Assembly: GCA_031763025.1 (NCBI GenBank)
Contig: JASSKH010000021.1
Span: 6,342,611-6,406,610, forward strand
Length of the DNA stretch: 64,000 nt
Origin: Macrocystis pyrifera
Taxonomy: Eukaryota; Sar; Phaeophyceae; Laminariales; Laminariaceae
Reading direction: 5' to 3'
Shown here in pieces: positions 1-10,007 of this stretch. The notes under the pieces are model-generated. The model ran no database searches, was not told the DNA's origin, and was given only the letters and a program-made list of their open reading frames with translations. Both the position numbers and the translations under genes were made by a program. Within the stretch, counting starts at the first letter, position 1; each line of letters begins with the position of its first letter.

Positions 1-1044
1 ACGGCCCCCTCCGTAAATAGATCGTAATCTGTCCTACGTGTGGAAGGATTTCGGCTGGACGGCGTGGTTGTCCAGCTTCCCCCCGCTATAAAGAGCGCCA
101 TTTACATTTGGCGGCTGTATGGCATATAGTAGTACATACCTGGTATATATGTTCCGATAGCCCTCGATGGTGCCGGTGTGCGCCAGCCAGCAATGCCGGC
201 ACAATTGCGGTGCCCGGCACTACTCCCTCCGCACACGGCTATCCCGGCTTTTCCCATTTGTGCCAAGCGATTTAACAGGCACTATTAGCGGGCAGCCGGC
301 ACTATTAGTACTCAACCGGCACTACATTGAGGGATCACTACTGTACTGTGATGTTGCATTTCACCTCCTGTGGAAAGGAAGCGTTGTCGTATTTCGTTGT
401 CAAGTGCCCCCCCCCCCCCCCCTACCCTCTCCGTCAATGGCGGTGCAGTGACCTGTCTGCCGACGGCAAGAGATATCTGTGATATCGAGGTGCACATCTT
501 CCGGAAATTCACTCGGATACGAACGCTCGGCAGCTGTTGTTGTTCGGAAGTCGATGCAGTATTGTATGTGCCCCAACCGATCGGCTGGCGGCGATTTCTC
601 ACAGTTGTGGTTGCAACTATTCAAGTATAACGAACACACCTGGGCTGGCCCTTGCACCAAACCGTTTACGTCCCGATCGATCGTTCCGACCTGGTGGCGC
701 ACATAGACACATGCAAACGCACGCGCGTGCTCAGGAAATGGACACGTGGGCTTGGTCGTTCTTGTGTTGGGGGTTCCCTAAACACTCTCCAACTAGCGTC
801 ATTGCGTCTAAACCTCTTACCGCTCTGGAGGGAATTTTATGGACCGTTTGTATTTGAAATATATACCCCCGCGGTCCTTACATCTGCGTCCAGAGCAGTT
901 TATATAGCTGGCGTTTCAAGCCTGCCCTGAGATTTTCGTTCCTCTGAAAGTAAAATCCTCGGGATGGGACGTACACCTATACGACACCCTGGGAAGCTAA
1001 CTCTTTGCTTTTTTCGGACTTGTTCTTCTGTTCGTCTATGACAG
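1..1044. other. No gene seen; 16-nt C run
   Basis: I see no supported gene here. Short open frames on both strands have no recognisable domain. A run of C occupies about 407-422. An ACCTGGTA palindrome-like motif, common across the window, lies near 138. Upstream exons of the gene ending at 3,401 could be here but were not identified. Confidence 0.5.
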
Positions 1045-1114
1045 ACGAATGCCCTGGAACCGATACACGGGGACTGGCCGAACGAGTACGACCCGGAGGA
1101 GATCTGCACGCGAG
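1045..1114 (+). CDS. Candidate internal exon, 70 nt
   Basis: A pyrimidine-rich stretch ending in CAG at 1,042-1,044 precedes a short open segment that ends at a good donor, GTGAGC, at 1,115. Read in phase 0 it encodes about 23 residues including DWPNEYDPEEICTR, an acidic, protein-like composition with no stop. It leaves in phase 1, which matches the phase needed at the acceptor before 2,209. It may be an upstream exon of the SGNH-like gene, but at least one more exon would be expected between them and I could not find it. Known: GT-AG rules. Inference: membership of the same gene. Confidence 0.3.
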
Positions 1115-2208
1115 GTGAGCTAAGCTTTTTATAAAGCGACGAGAAACGTACACGTTCACCTTGAATATAGTATTCAAGGCTCATTGACGAGTAGTCCAGA
1201 CACATATACGACGGGACAGTGGATGAGTATTCCGTGCATATCGATGAGTATTCCAGGCATATTGGGACCGACTACTGTTTGTAGTTTTAAATTCGGGATA
1301 CAGCCTTGCGTAGGTTAAACCTGAAACGGGACAACCACTTTTACGATGTTAGCTGAACATGAAAGTAGCAGCCCCGCGCAATCTCCCGGCGGGCTCACAT
1401 GAATTGATACCCATTTGTTGCCACACATGATAACAGACGTGTTGAATGTTCTTTGCGGGTCACGCACGACGCCCTTTCACCCTGTCTCGAACTGTAGATC
1501 CAAGCGGGTCCTTACATTTTTCGAACAGAACGGTACTTGGGTACCCGGAACAGTTCGGTCCAACACAAATAATTGATAGTTCAAAAAATAATCTATGCGA
1601 CGAGATGGTAGTAACGAGCGTTTTCAGCCATTTCACGTACTTGTTTGGCCCAAACTTCGTGACGGAGAATGAGTCACCTCAACCGAGAAGCTGCCCAATA
1701 TAGTTAGAAACCCCATTTGCATCATCGATTTCTTTTTTTTTTTTGTGAAAACGTCTAGCCAAATGAGATTGGTCCTCCTGCTACCCTTATATTCTTTCTC
1801 AACACCATTTTTTGGGTGAGGGGTGGGAACTCTCCCCATTTGTGAGTACCCTAAATACAAGCAATGTTCATAGCTGTCGCTACGTAGGCACTAACGCAGG
1901 AACTCGCGCATCATACTACTGTCGGTATAACTGCCGTGAGTGTGGGTGCGTTGGTGGATCCCGGTCGACCAGTCGGTCGGTCGGTCGGTCGCTTCGGTCA
2001 TCTCGAAATTTGTCCCGACTTTTCGGCGCCTTGCGACTATTAGAAACGTGCACTCGCTCGTACATACAAACAGTAATGGGTACCCGCCCTACCGCCTCCT
2101 AACTTTCCCCCGCTACGAACATGGGTGAGCAGCCATGGAGGAAACCGCGATTCATGAGCCTTCTTCTGACGAATGACATTTTTCTTCTTCCTCCGGGGTT
2201 TATGGTAG
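1115..2208. other. Probable intron or intergenic space
   Basis: No convincing exon was found. A short GGTC tandem run lies near 1,968-1,991 and a T run at 1,732-1,744. The segment 1,892-1,939 is bounded by AG and GTGAGT in compatible phase, but its translation is Cys/Tyr-rich and unlike the SGNH fold, so I did not call it. Confidence 0.4.
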
Positions 2209-3401
2209 GAGTATTCGACGACAATGGTGTCGTGGATTTGAACCGGCGTGCGGAAGGTGTCATGGAACGGCTCGGAGTACCAACTGTGAAGGCCTATGAC
2301 ATCACGAGAGGGCAGGCGTGGGCCACCCCGGTCCGCGATGGACGGTGAGAGGGAGAGGTCAACCCGTTGCGCTCTGCAGTAGTAGGGTCGGAATATCGTA
2401 TCGAAGTTTTCGATATATCGTACACATCAAACGTGTTTTGCCCTCCATGCCCTGTGGCATACCCCGTGTTTTTATGCTATTAGACACTGAACGAAAGCTT
2501 CGATGCATCAAATACAGAAATAGTATCGACTACCAGGTGGTGACTTTGATTATCGGTATCGTATCGAACTCGATTCTTGATTGTCGATATCGTATCGAAA
2601 TCGATTTTTGATTATCGGTATTGTATCGAACTCGATTTTCGATTGTCAGTATCGTATCGAACTCGATTCCCAGAACTAGTTGTACTTTTGCGAGACGATA
2701 TGGGCATGCAAGTACCGGGTACTGTACCCCTTGGCTTGCAGTATGCAATTACGTTTGCTGTTATACACCTCAATCGTATTTTTTTTTTTTTCCGGTTGCA
2801 GGACGTAAGCGTCTGGACCCCCTTTCGTGGAAACCGCAACCTTTTGTTGAAACCCGGGGAAAAGACGATATCTCGTCGAGGGCGGAAGAACATCAGCCAT
2901 GGTTACCCTCTCGCTCCTCTCACCATCCATCAGCAGTAGCTAGTAGTCTATACAGATTCGCTGATCGGTAACATAGTCTACTGCAGCGAGTAGGCCACAG
3001 CGGCACAACATGCTACGGGGCGGTACTGCCGGCTATGCGGTGTGTTACGTATCGATCTAGTAGATATGTAGATATGTAGGTATTCAGCGGAACCAGATGG
3101 AATCAGTTCTTACGGTTCCGCCTGTAATGGTCCGGTTGGAGTTTCACCGTTGGATTGTTTGTTGCAGTGATACAGTAGGATTGTGCCGCGTTCTGCGAGT
3201 CTCAGGCTCTGTCACCAACCGACCCGTGCAACGCGCACTCTTCCACATTTTTTCTGTCGCTGGGCTCCCCTCCCCATACGCTACGCCTGGTCTCGTGTAT
3301 GAAGGCACTACGCTGGGCTGGTACCACTGGAGGTTACCTCAATGTTGTCGGAGATAACTGCAGCGCTGCGTCGGGAGCGCCGTGTCGCTGCCGCCGCTTG
3401 A
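2209..3401 (+). CDS. SGNH/GDSL-like hydrolase, C-terminal two exons
   Basis: Two exons join cleanly: 2,209-2,344 and 3,305-3,401, with an intron of 960 bp. Exon one follows a pyrimidine tract and TAG at 2,206-2,208, enters in phase 1 and leaves in phase 2 at GTGAGA. Exon two starts after an AAG at 3,302-3,304 and completes an Arg codon. The join creates D-G-R-H-Y, the Asp-x-x-His type motif that ends SGNH hydrolase and PC-esterase domains, followed by about 29 residues and a TGA stop at 3,399. Before it come an Asn-Arg-Arg-Ala helix and the segment GVPTVKAYDITRGQ, the usual strand before the catalytic Asp. The family hydrolyses ester bonds, often on sugars or lipids; the substrate here is unknown. 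The N-terminal Gly-Asp-Ser block lies upstream and was not found, so the gene is partial as read. Confidence 0.6.
2548..2671. repeat. 31-bp tandem repeat, four units, inside intron
   Basis: Four consecutive 31-bp units beginning GATTATCGGTATCG or GATTGTCGATATCG and ending near CGAACTCGATT. Units differ by a few substitutions each. The array lies wholly inside the 2,345-3,304 intron of the SGNH-like gene and shares the ATCGTATCGAA theme with the repeats at 17.1-17.4 kb. Confidence 0.85.
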
Positions 3402-3479
3402 GAAAGCGTGACTATTGGCGTCGACTGGGACAATTACTATCAGCAAGGGATAATGTTGCCACGATTGGCATGAGTTGAT

Positions 3480-4460
3480 GCTTCAGCTGCCGGGATCGAT
3501 TAATGCTACCGCTGCCGGTATCGTCTAGAGCTACAAGTGCCGAGATCGACTACAGTACAGATACTACTGCTATCACTATCGGGGCCGACTATTGCCACTA
3601 AAATCGGCATCGACTAATTATACGATCATCGACATGGACTATTGCTGACACTGCCGGGATTGGCTGAGGCTACCCTCACCGACACCAATTGATGCTGCTG
3701 TACCGCCATGGAGATCTAGTCGTGCATCAATTTCCGGACCATCTACTGCTTTAACTATCGGGATCCATTCATACTGCCACCATCGGGTTCGACTACTGCT
3801 GCCGCTATCGGGATCGACTACGGCTTCAACTATCGGGGTCTACTATCGCTATCACTATCTATCGGGGTCTACTATGGCTACCACTATCGGGGTCTACTAT
3901 CGCCACCATCATCGGGGTCTACTATCGCTATCACTATCGGGGTCTACTATCGCTGCCACTATCAGGGTCTACTATCGCTACCACTATCAGGACCGATTAT
4001 CGCTAATACTAGCAGGGTCCAATAGTGTTGCGATTATCGACATTGACCAGTCCTCCGAGATCGACTATTGCTTCAATTATCGGGATCGGTTCATGTTTCC
4101 AAAACTATCGGGATCGACGGTTTCTGCCACTATCGAGATCGACGAATGCTTCAATTATATCGGGATTGGCCTATGCTTCAACTATCGGGATCGACAACTA
4201 TCGAGGTCGACAACTATCGGGATCGACAAATGCTTCAATTATCGGGATCGACTAATGCTGCCAATATCAGGCTTGATGAATGATATCGTTATCGATATCA
4301 ACCGTCGTGGTCGACTTATCATGCTGCGACTTTCCAAGTTGGCCAGTGCTGCCATCATCGGGATTGACTACGATTTATCATGCTTCCAAAACTGTCGGGA
4401 TGAACTAATGCTGCCACTATCGGGATCGACTAATCGGGGTCGACACTAAATGCTGCCGGT
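3480..4460. repeat. Degenerate satellite with ATCGGGATCGACTA core
   Basis: About 1 kb of head-to-tail, diverged short units built on CTGCCACTATCGGG and ATCGACTA. The copy near 3,840-3,990 is most regular (ACTATCGGGGTCTACTATCG). The 191-residue open frame over 3,874-4,449 is a product of the repeat, with recurrent YRDR-type peptides, and I do not regard it as a gene. The array starts about 80 bp downstream of the SGNH-like stop codon. Confidence 0.8.
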
Positions 4461-5934
4461 ATCACATCGACATTGGCCAGCCCTAACGTTTTTGGGTATC
4501 TTTCTTCTCAGAGACGGTTGTCCCCAAAATGGGACTGCAGTCCTAAAATGGTGAAGTATTTTCTTCTCAAAGATACCGATGCGAGAGGGGTGGAACGTTT
4601 TGGCCAAAACAATTTCTGGCGGTTATAGTGAGGATCCTCAACCGAGGAACCAGTCACCATTGTTTTATTTTCTAACAAGAGTTTTCGCACCGTACCCGAG
4701 GCGATACGAACAGCTCGTACGATTGACCTTTTGTTTTGTTTATCCACACAAAAAGTCAGTTTTTTTGGGTGGAGTGGCGCGATTCTTAGGTGGGTAAGCC
4801 TCGGAAAAATCCCAGCGCAACGCCCCTGCCGTAGCCCGCATCAGGAGGACCCAGTGTTGAAGGCGTTATTGGTGTTGGTGAAACGGGGATAGACGTGTGC
4901 CCTCTGCCCTCCCTTCCTGGTGTTGTGGCCTTGTAATAATTGTAGTGCCGTGCTGCAGGCGCGTTGTATCATCGTTTTATGATCCCTATGTAAACGTATC
5001 ATCCCTTTTGAATCTTGTGCGCCAACGTTCTTGAGGACGAAACTTGGGGGAGTTTTTGCGGGTTAGCTCGTGCAGCGGTCAAGGTGGCTAAGGCATACGT
5101 GAGGGGATATTATGTGTTGCTTTTTCCATGGATCATAATCAATGCGGGGGGGGCATTCCCGTCAAACAGGTTTGTACGCTATTTTGTAAGGCGTTGGAGA
5201 AGGGGAGAGGGGTGTCATGTAGAGGTGATGGGGTGTCCTTCGCTGCCCCCTTTACGAGTTATAACGGGGGGGGGGGGTGCTTTTCTACCGTCCCCGTTGT
5301 TTGTACACTGCCTGGTACTTGGTAAGGCGTTATGGAAGGGGAGACGGGTATCATATATATTTTCCGTAAGGTCACAACGTGTGAATCGGGGGGGGGGGGG
5401 GGGGGGGGGGGGGGCTGGTTGTCGACTGCCCCCGTATGGTGGGTTTAGACACAACCCCTTACTTTTTGACTCCTTCCAGACAACATCCTCGTTTCTGGGC
5501 ACATGCCTGGTTCTACTATAAAAGCAAAATAGTGATGCTAAATCTTGCAAGTTTGTCCGTTGACGTGGTGGGACGGTATATCTTACAGTGGGGCACCCAG
5601 TGTTGAGGCAATCCGGTTTCAGGCGGCCGTACCAGCGACAACGCCACGTAAGTCGGCTTGTCTAGAGGGAAACCTGCTTGTGGAATCAATTGGGACTGTT
5701 TTTTCAGTAGTAAAACATAATACTTATGTTGGAGATTAAGACCACGATTATAGGCTTCTGACGGGGTGGTCTAGAGAGGGATGCACCACGATGCTCTCAT
5801 CCACGACTGGAAACGGAGAGTGGGGGGGGGGGATCTCTTGCCCCATTTAGACTACTTCGTTAGTGCGTCGGCGGGGCAGGGGTGAGAGGTGTACTGATGT
5901 TATGAATGGCCGTAGTCGTATGGTAATAACTTCT
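4461..5934. other. Gene-free, G-homopolymer rich
   Basis: No gene is supported. The segment carries G runs at about 5,264-5,277, 5,388-5,414 (27 G) and 5,822-5,831. A dispersed block containing TTGTCCCCAAAATGGGACTG at about 4,518-4,550 is shared with 13.3, 13.65, 22.3 and 39.0 kb. Long Gly- or Pro-rich frames here only reflect the G/C runs. Confidence 0.6.

Positions 5935-5975
<41 letters not shown>
5935..5975. repeat. 41-nt poly-G (poly-C on LINE-A strand)
   Basis: An uninterrupted run of 41 G on the plus strand. It sits about ten bases from the end of the LINE-A coding remnant, so on the LINE strand it is a poly-C tract directly after the ORF's C-terminal codons. Confidence 0.9.
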
Positions 5976-5978
<3 letters not shown>

Positions 5979-6288
5979 TTTTGTTGCTTGCCTTATTCTT
6001 TTGAGGATTGACCACGCATCCGTTTCGAGACGGAGCACCGTTCCTGCTCCTAAGGGAGACACCTCCAAAAATTGGGCGCTCATTGCGTTGTTTTCGTATG
6101 GTACATAGATAATTTTTGCTAATCTTGTCCCCTTCCTGTCTTGCCGCCTGTGGCCACCATATATCTCCTAAGATAGAGATTGTTTTCTCAGTGCTATCTA
6201 TTGTATCAAACTCCTTCATGTCACATTCGTCTATTTCCCTTATCTTCTCTTCTATCACATCGTTCCTCCTGGTACACTTCACATTCTC

Positions 6289-6397
6289 CTACTACGGGGG
6301 TCCATAGTTAACAGGACCTATGGTGTACATAAAAACCTATATATTTGCCTATTTTTACTAATAAAATTTGGTCCCGTTAACTATGGACCCCCGTAAT
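6289..6397. mobile_element. MITE-1 copy a, in LINE-A
   Basis: About 108 bp foldback: TACTACGGGGGTCC at the left end and GGACCCCCGTAATA at the right, with GTTAAC inside both arms. It interrupts the LINE-A coding remnant between the CPCG block and the downstream IDECDM block, so it inserted after the LINE. Confidence 0.9.
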
Positions 6398-6943
6398 ACT
6401 ACTGTATGCATTACTCCTTATTGCTTTGCCGCACGGGTACATTTGTTCATCTACTTCCTCCTCCCGGCTACTGGTATACCTCTTTCTTCTTTCTGGTAGG
6501 TCCAGGTTACCTACACGAAATCGCGGTTTAAGCGTTTTCAAAGTCCATGGGCTGTGCAAGTATGTTTTCGTTCCTATTCCTTCGCTTAGTCCCCCGAATA
6601 TCTCTATTAATAAGTGTTTACTCCGATTCCACCTTGTTTCTTAGCGCTAACCTTTCCCTCCTTTCTATCCTTTTCTCTACGTCTGCCTTGTATCTCCCAA
6701 ACTTCCCGGCGGACATCGCCTCTTCTTGGTTTCTCCCTTTATCCTCCCATACTTTCTCAACCTCGCTTTCCCACCATATTCCAGGTCGCCCTTTTGTTAC
6801 TTCCTCCCGTACAGCTCTATCAACTGTGGCTGGCAACCTCTTTTTTGGGATGTTCCATACTTTACCTCGCCATTTCCACCTTCTCATGTCTCTATTTGTC
6901 TTAGGTGGGTGCATTTCCAGTTCGGCTCTCAATACTGTACTAC

Positions 6944-7051
6944 TATTACGGGGGGGCATAGTTAATAGGACCTACGGTAACACAAACACCCATACATTTC
7001 CATATTTTTACCAACAATATTTGGTCCTATTTACTATGGAACCCCGTAATA
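6944..7051. mobile_element. MITE-1 copy b, in LINE-A
   Basis: TATTACGGGGGG left end, CCCCGTAATA right end, flanked as C-TA...TA-G. It splits LINE-A between the LGCSSTT block and the TVLRAEL block, which are contiguous in the family as I remember it. Left arm has GTTAAT, right arm has TTTAC, so the arms come from different variants. Confidence 0.9.
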
Positions 7052-7118
7052 GTCGTACTTGAGCATCTTGGGATTGTTTTAGCTGCTATCATCTGTACTG
7101 TTTCCAACTGTGGTACGG

Positions 7119-7366
7119 GTTTTGCGTTCCCTTCCCATGCTTCTCCTCCATATTCTAGCTTTGGTACTATCACATTCATCAGGATTTATATCTTATTCCT
7201 AGTGTCAAGATGTGCTTCTGTTAGGATCGCATCCATCTTCTGTTGTACGAGTTTTGCGTTCCCTTCCCATGCTTCTCCTGCATATTCTAGTTTTGGTACT
7301 ATCACATTCATCAGGATATATATTTTATTCCTGTTGTCAAGGTGCGCTTCTGTTAGGTTCGCATCC
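7119..7366 (-). repeat. In-frame tandem duplication inside LINE-A
   Basis: Two copies of a 116-bp segment, 7,119-7,234 and 7,251-7,366, offset by 132 bp (44 codons). The copies differ at several positions, so the duplication is old. It repeats the part of the RT C-terminal region between the DxHLDTR-like and KLEYAGE-like blocks without shifting frame. Confidence 0.8.
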
Positions 7367-8000
7367 TAATACTTTTGATATGTGTGTATCCCAAGAGCAG
7401 TCTTTAGATATCTCTACGCCAAGGTGCGTATACTGGTCTACGACCGGCAATTCATTGTCTCCCCACTTCCTACTGAAATTTACCGGGTTCACCTTATATT
7501 CGTTACAAACAGCTACTACGCATTTCTTGACGTTCGCCGTCACCCTCCATATCCTGGTGTATTCTAGCGCCTTCTTTGTTAGTTTCTGCAATCCTTCGGG
7601 TGTTTCTGATGTCCCCACGAACCCATCCGCGAACATCAATCCAGACACCGTATCTTGCCGTACCGTGACTCCTTGCTTTTCTGCTTCGACTGCCACTATC
7701 AGGTCGTTAATATATATACGTATATATTTGGAATAGGCTAGGTGACAACGTACGTCCCTGTGCAACTCCTTGTACAATATCAGCATACTTCAGTATTTCC
7801 CCGTCCAGCATCACAGCACTTACTTCCCGCACATTCCTTCATCTTTTTCATCGTCTTTCACACCTTTCCTCTGATTCCTATTTCCCACAATTGTTTCCAC
7901 AATCCTTTTCTCCATACCGTGTCGTAGGTTGTCTGTATATCTAGGAGAAACAGCACGTTGTTCGTCCCGCGTCTTTCCTACCTTGAATAATCGTAGCTAG

Positions 8001-8639
8001 GGGGGGTTGGGGTATAGTGTCCGCTCCTCCATCGGCGGAGCCAGGGGGCGGTGTGCACTTCTGTCCCTGTATGGGGCCCGTAGGTCTACGCAAAGTGTTG
8101 GGACGATTAGAAGAGGGGGGGAGGGGGAAGTGCTTTTATTTGGTGGATATAAGCTCTTCTTACTCGTTGAGGCGTTCGACGGGACCGTCAGAACGACTAT
8201 GACCGTGGTTCAAAACTGTATATACTGTCCCAGCTTGGCATTTAATTACATTACCGTGCCAGTACTTGATAACCCCTTGTGAACTGCAACCCCCTTTTCC
8301 GGGCTTAATACTCGGAGCAAATATGGGGCCATATTTTGCAGCGGCTTATGGGATGAGGGGTGAATGTAGGGGGGCGGTAGGCTGCTACCCGCTTCCATGA
8401 TCAGAGAGGGGTCGGTATTCTGCTACTGCGGTGTTACAAAATGTACCCTTGTGCGTTAAAAACGGAAGCGTCATAAGGAGGGAACGGCGGTGTCGGGTAT
8501 CCCCCCTCACCCCCCCCACCTTCGGAACGGATGGATAATACTATTGGTCAGAGGCGCTCGACATTTCGAGCGTTCCCTGGGCAGTTGCTGGTGGTGTTGC
8601 TTTTGTTGCTGATTACGTGGGCTCTCGTGTGAGGTCCTT
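8001..8639. other. No gene seen
   Basis: Unremarkable sequence with short G and C runs near 8,116 and 8,505. Small open frames have no recognisable content. Confidence 0.5.
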
Positions 8640-9355
8640 GGTGAACCGTGGCAATTCCTGCGGGTCCCGGTTGCAAGTCCCATCGGGAACCGTGGGTTTC
8701 CCGTGGGTCACCACGGGTTCCCTTGCTATCTTACTCGGGCTACCAAGGGTTCACGTGGACAATCCCGCGCGAACCTGCGGAACTTGAATGTCTGAAATAT
8801 CTTTTTTACCGCGGCGTCACCCTGGGTTCCCGCGGATGGGCTCACGGGTTTTCGTGGATTTTGTTCGGGGAACCGTAGTTCCCCCCCAGAGAAATTTCAG
8901 CAGGTTCTCGTTAGATTTTCGGGATATTGATCCTTGCTCAATCGTTGGTCCCAGCGGAAATCTCCACGGGCACCCACGGTTTCCCGCGGTTTCTCGGGGG
9001 AACCCCGTCAGGCACGCACGGTCTTCCGCGGGTTATCGCGGGATTCTCAACGGGTATTCATGGTCTGACACAGTTAGCCGCGAGAATTGCCGCTCTATCC
9101 CACGACCATCTCCACTGGCACCGACGGTCTTCCACGGCCTCGCGGGAATCCCCACAGCCTGCTGCTGCTGTGTCCCACGGCTTTCTGCGGTTCCCCGGGA
9201 TAATCCCCACATGCATCCACGGTTTCCGCGGGAATCGTGGTCGACATTGGGATACAGCGAGTGGAAGGCAATGGGTGCCTGTGGGTGCTTTAGCGGGGAA
9301 TAGCGAATGACCGCGACGGTGAAAAATTATTGCTGCGGGGTTTCCAGCGGGAAAC
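8640..9355. repeat. GC-rich minisatellite (GGTTTCCCGCGGGAA theme)
   Basis: About 700 bp of diverged short units around CCACGGGTTCCC and TTTCCCGCGGGAA, many locally palindromic. The 171- and 127-residue frames on the plus strand over this region are repeat translations (recurrent HGLPR, FPAVSRG) and are not called as genes. Confidence 0.75.
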
Positions 9356-9876
9356 CGTGGAAAGTCTGGTGTGGTCGAGCTAGCGTACAGTACATGACAC
9401 CCAATAAAAATACGGGAATGCTGATCCAGGCTGGATTTCTTTTTTGAGGGTGGGCGCGTTCTACTTTTTTTTTTTTTTTTTCATCCTCCGGCGGATTGCG
9501 TTCTACTGTAGACTAATTTTATAGCATGAAAACTTCCGACTTTCGCATTCTCCTGTAAGCGCCAGCCCGCCTTTCTTATGGCTCGTTCACTTGCTAGTTG
9601 TCCTTGCTACTCTACTTGTCCTGCGCTATAATAGTGAGAGCGTAGAGAGCTGATTTCGACAACACTGCGATTTCCGTGGTTTGTTGAGAAAGGAAAGAAT
9701 CGATGGAGACCGGCCATGGTGAACAACCGTCAAAACGCTCATCAAGTACTGACCCATTATTGGCCTCCGCTCCCAAAATGCATGTGTGCACGAATTCAAT
9801 ATTTTTTGCCCGAATCGCACGCCGACTTGTTCAGTCGTCATGCTTGTCCGTTGTAAGTTTCATATTTTTGCGGCAG
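9356..9876. other. No gene seen; 19-nt T run
   Basis: A T run lies at about 9,463-9,481, flanked on both sides by GCGTTCTAC. A possible upstream exon of the candidate at 9,877 could start at the ATG near 9,703 and end at a GTAAGT at 9,853, but that would leave an intron of only about 24 bp, so I reject the join. Confidence 0.4.
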
Positions 9877-10007
9877 TCGATGAAAGAGACGAACATGATA
9901 CTTCGGACCAGATGTATCGTCCATACAACGGAAAACCGCAAAGAATGAGGCGTGGTGGCCGACGTGTCCATCAGCCAGACACTTTTCTTTGCGTGTTTAC
10001 GTTGACG
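9877..10007 (+). CDS. Candidate internal exon, 131 nt
   Basis: Bounded by TTTTTGCGGCAG at its left and a strong GTGAGT donor at 10,008. It is open in one frame only with plausible composition: an acidic start (DERDEHDTSDQ), then YRPYNGKPQRM, an arginine-rich patch and a hydrophobic end. It enters in phase 1 and leaves in phase 0. No family was recognised and neighbouring exons were not found. It may be a chance pair of splice-like sites. Confidence 0.25.

Larger units (their letters stand above)
5985..8000 (-). pseudogene. LINE-A reverse transcriptase remnant
   Basis: A minus-strand non-LTR retrotransposon ORF read from about 8,000 down to 5,985 in broken frames. From its N-terminal side it shows a YDTVW-type RT block near 7,920, INDLIVAVEAE near 7,690, a GLMFADGFVG box near 7,620 (the F-A-D-D motif with the second Asp changed to Gly), TANVKKC, and YTHLGVEISKDCSWD. 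After the thumb region come HPPKTNRDMRRWKW near 6,900, a CPCG zinc-like stretch near 6,440 and GDIWWPQ near 6,160, ending KASNK near 5,990. RT of this class makes cDNA at a nicked target. The loss of the catalytic Asp, stops and frameshifts, two MITE-1 insertions (6,289-6,397 and 6,944-7,051) and an internal duplication (7,119-7,366) show it is dead. The 5' endonuclease part is missing beyond 8,000. I recognise the protein family from memory but cannot name a database entry. Confidence 0.85.

Noticed and set aside
1892..1939. 48-nt exon linking 1,114 to 2,209
   Set aside because: Phase and splice edges fit, but the peptide is short, Cys/Tyr-rich and unlike any part of an SGNH domain.
3874..4449. 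191-codon plus frame
   Set aside because: It lies wholly in the ATCGGGATCGACTA satellite and repeats the same short peptide.
8788..9310. 171- and 127-codon plus frames
   Set aside because: They are translations of the CCACGGG/TTTCCCGCGGGAA minisatellite.
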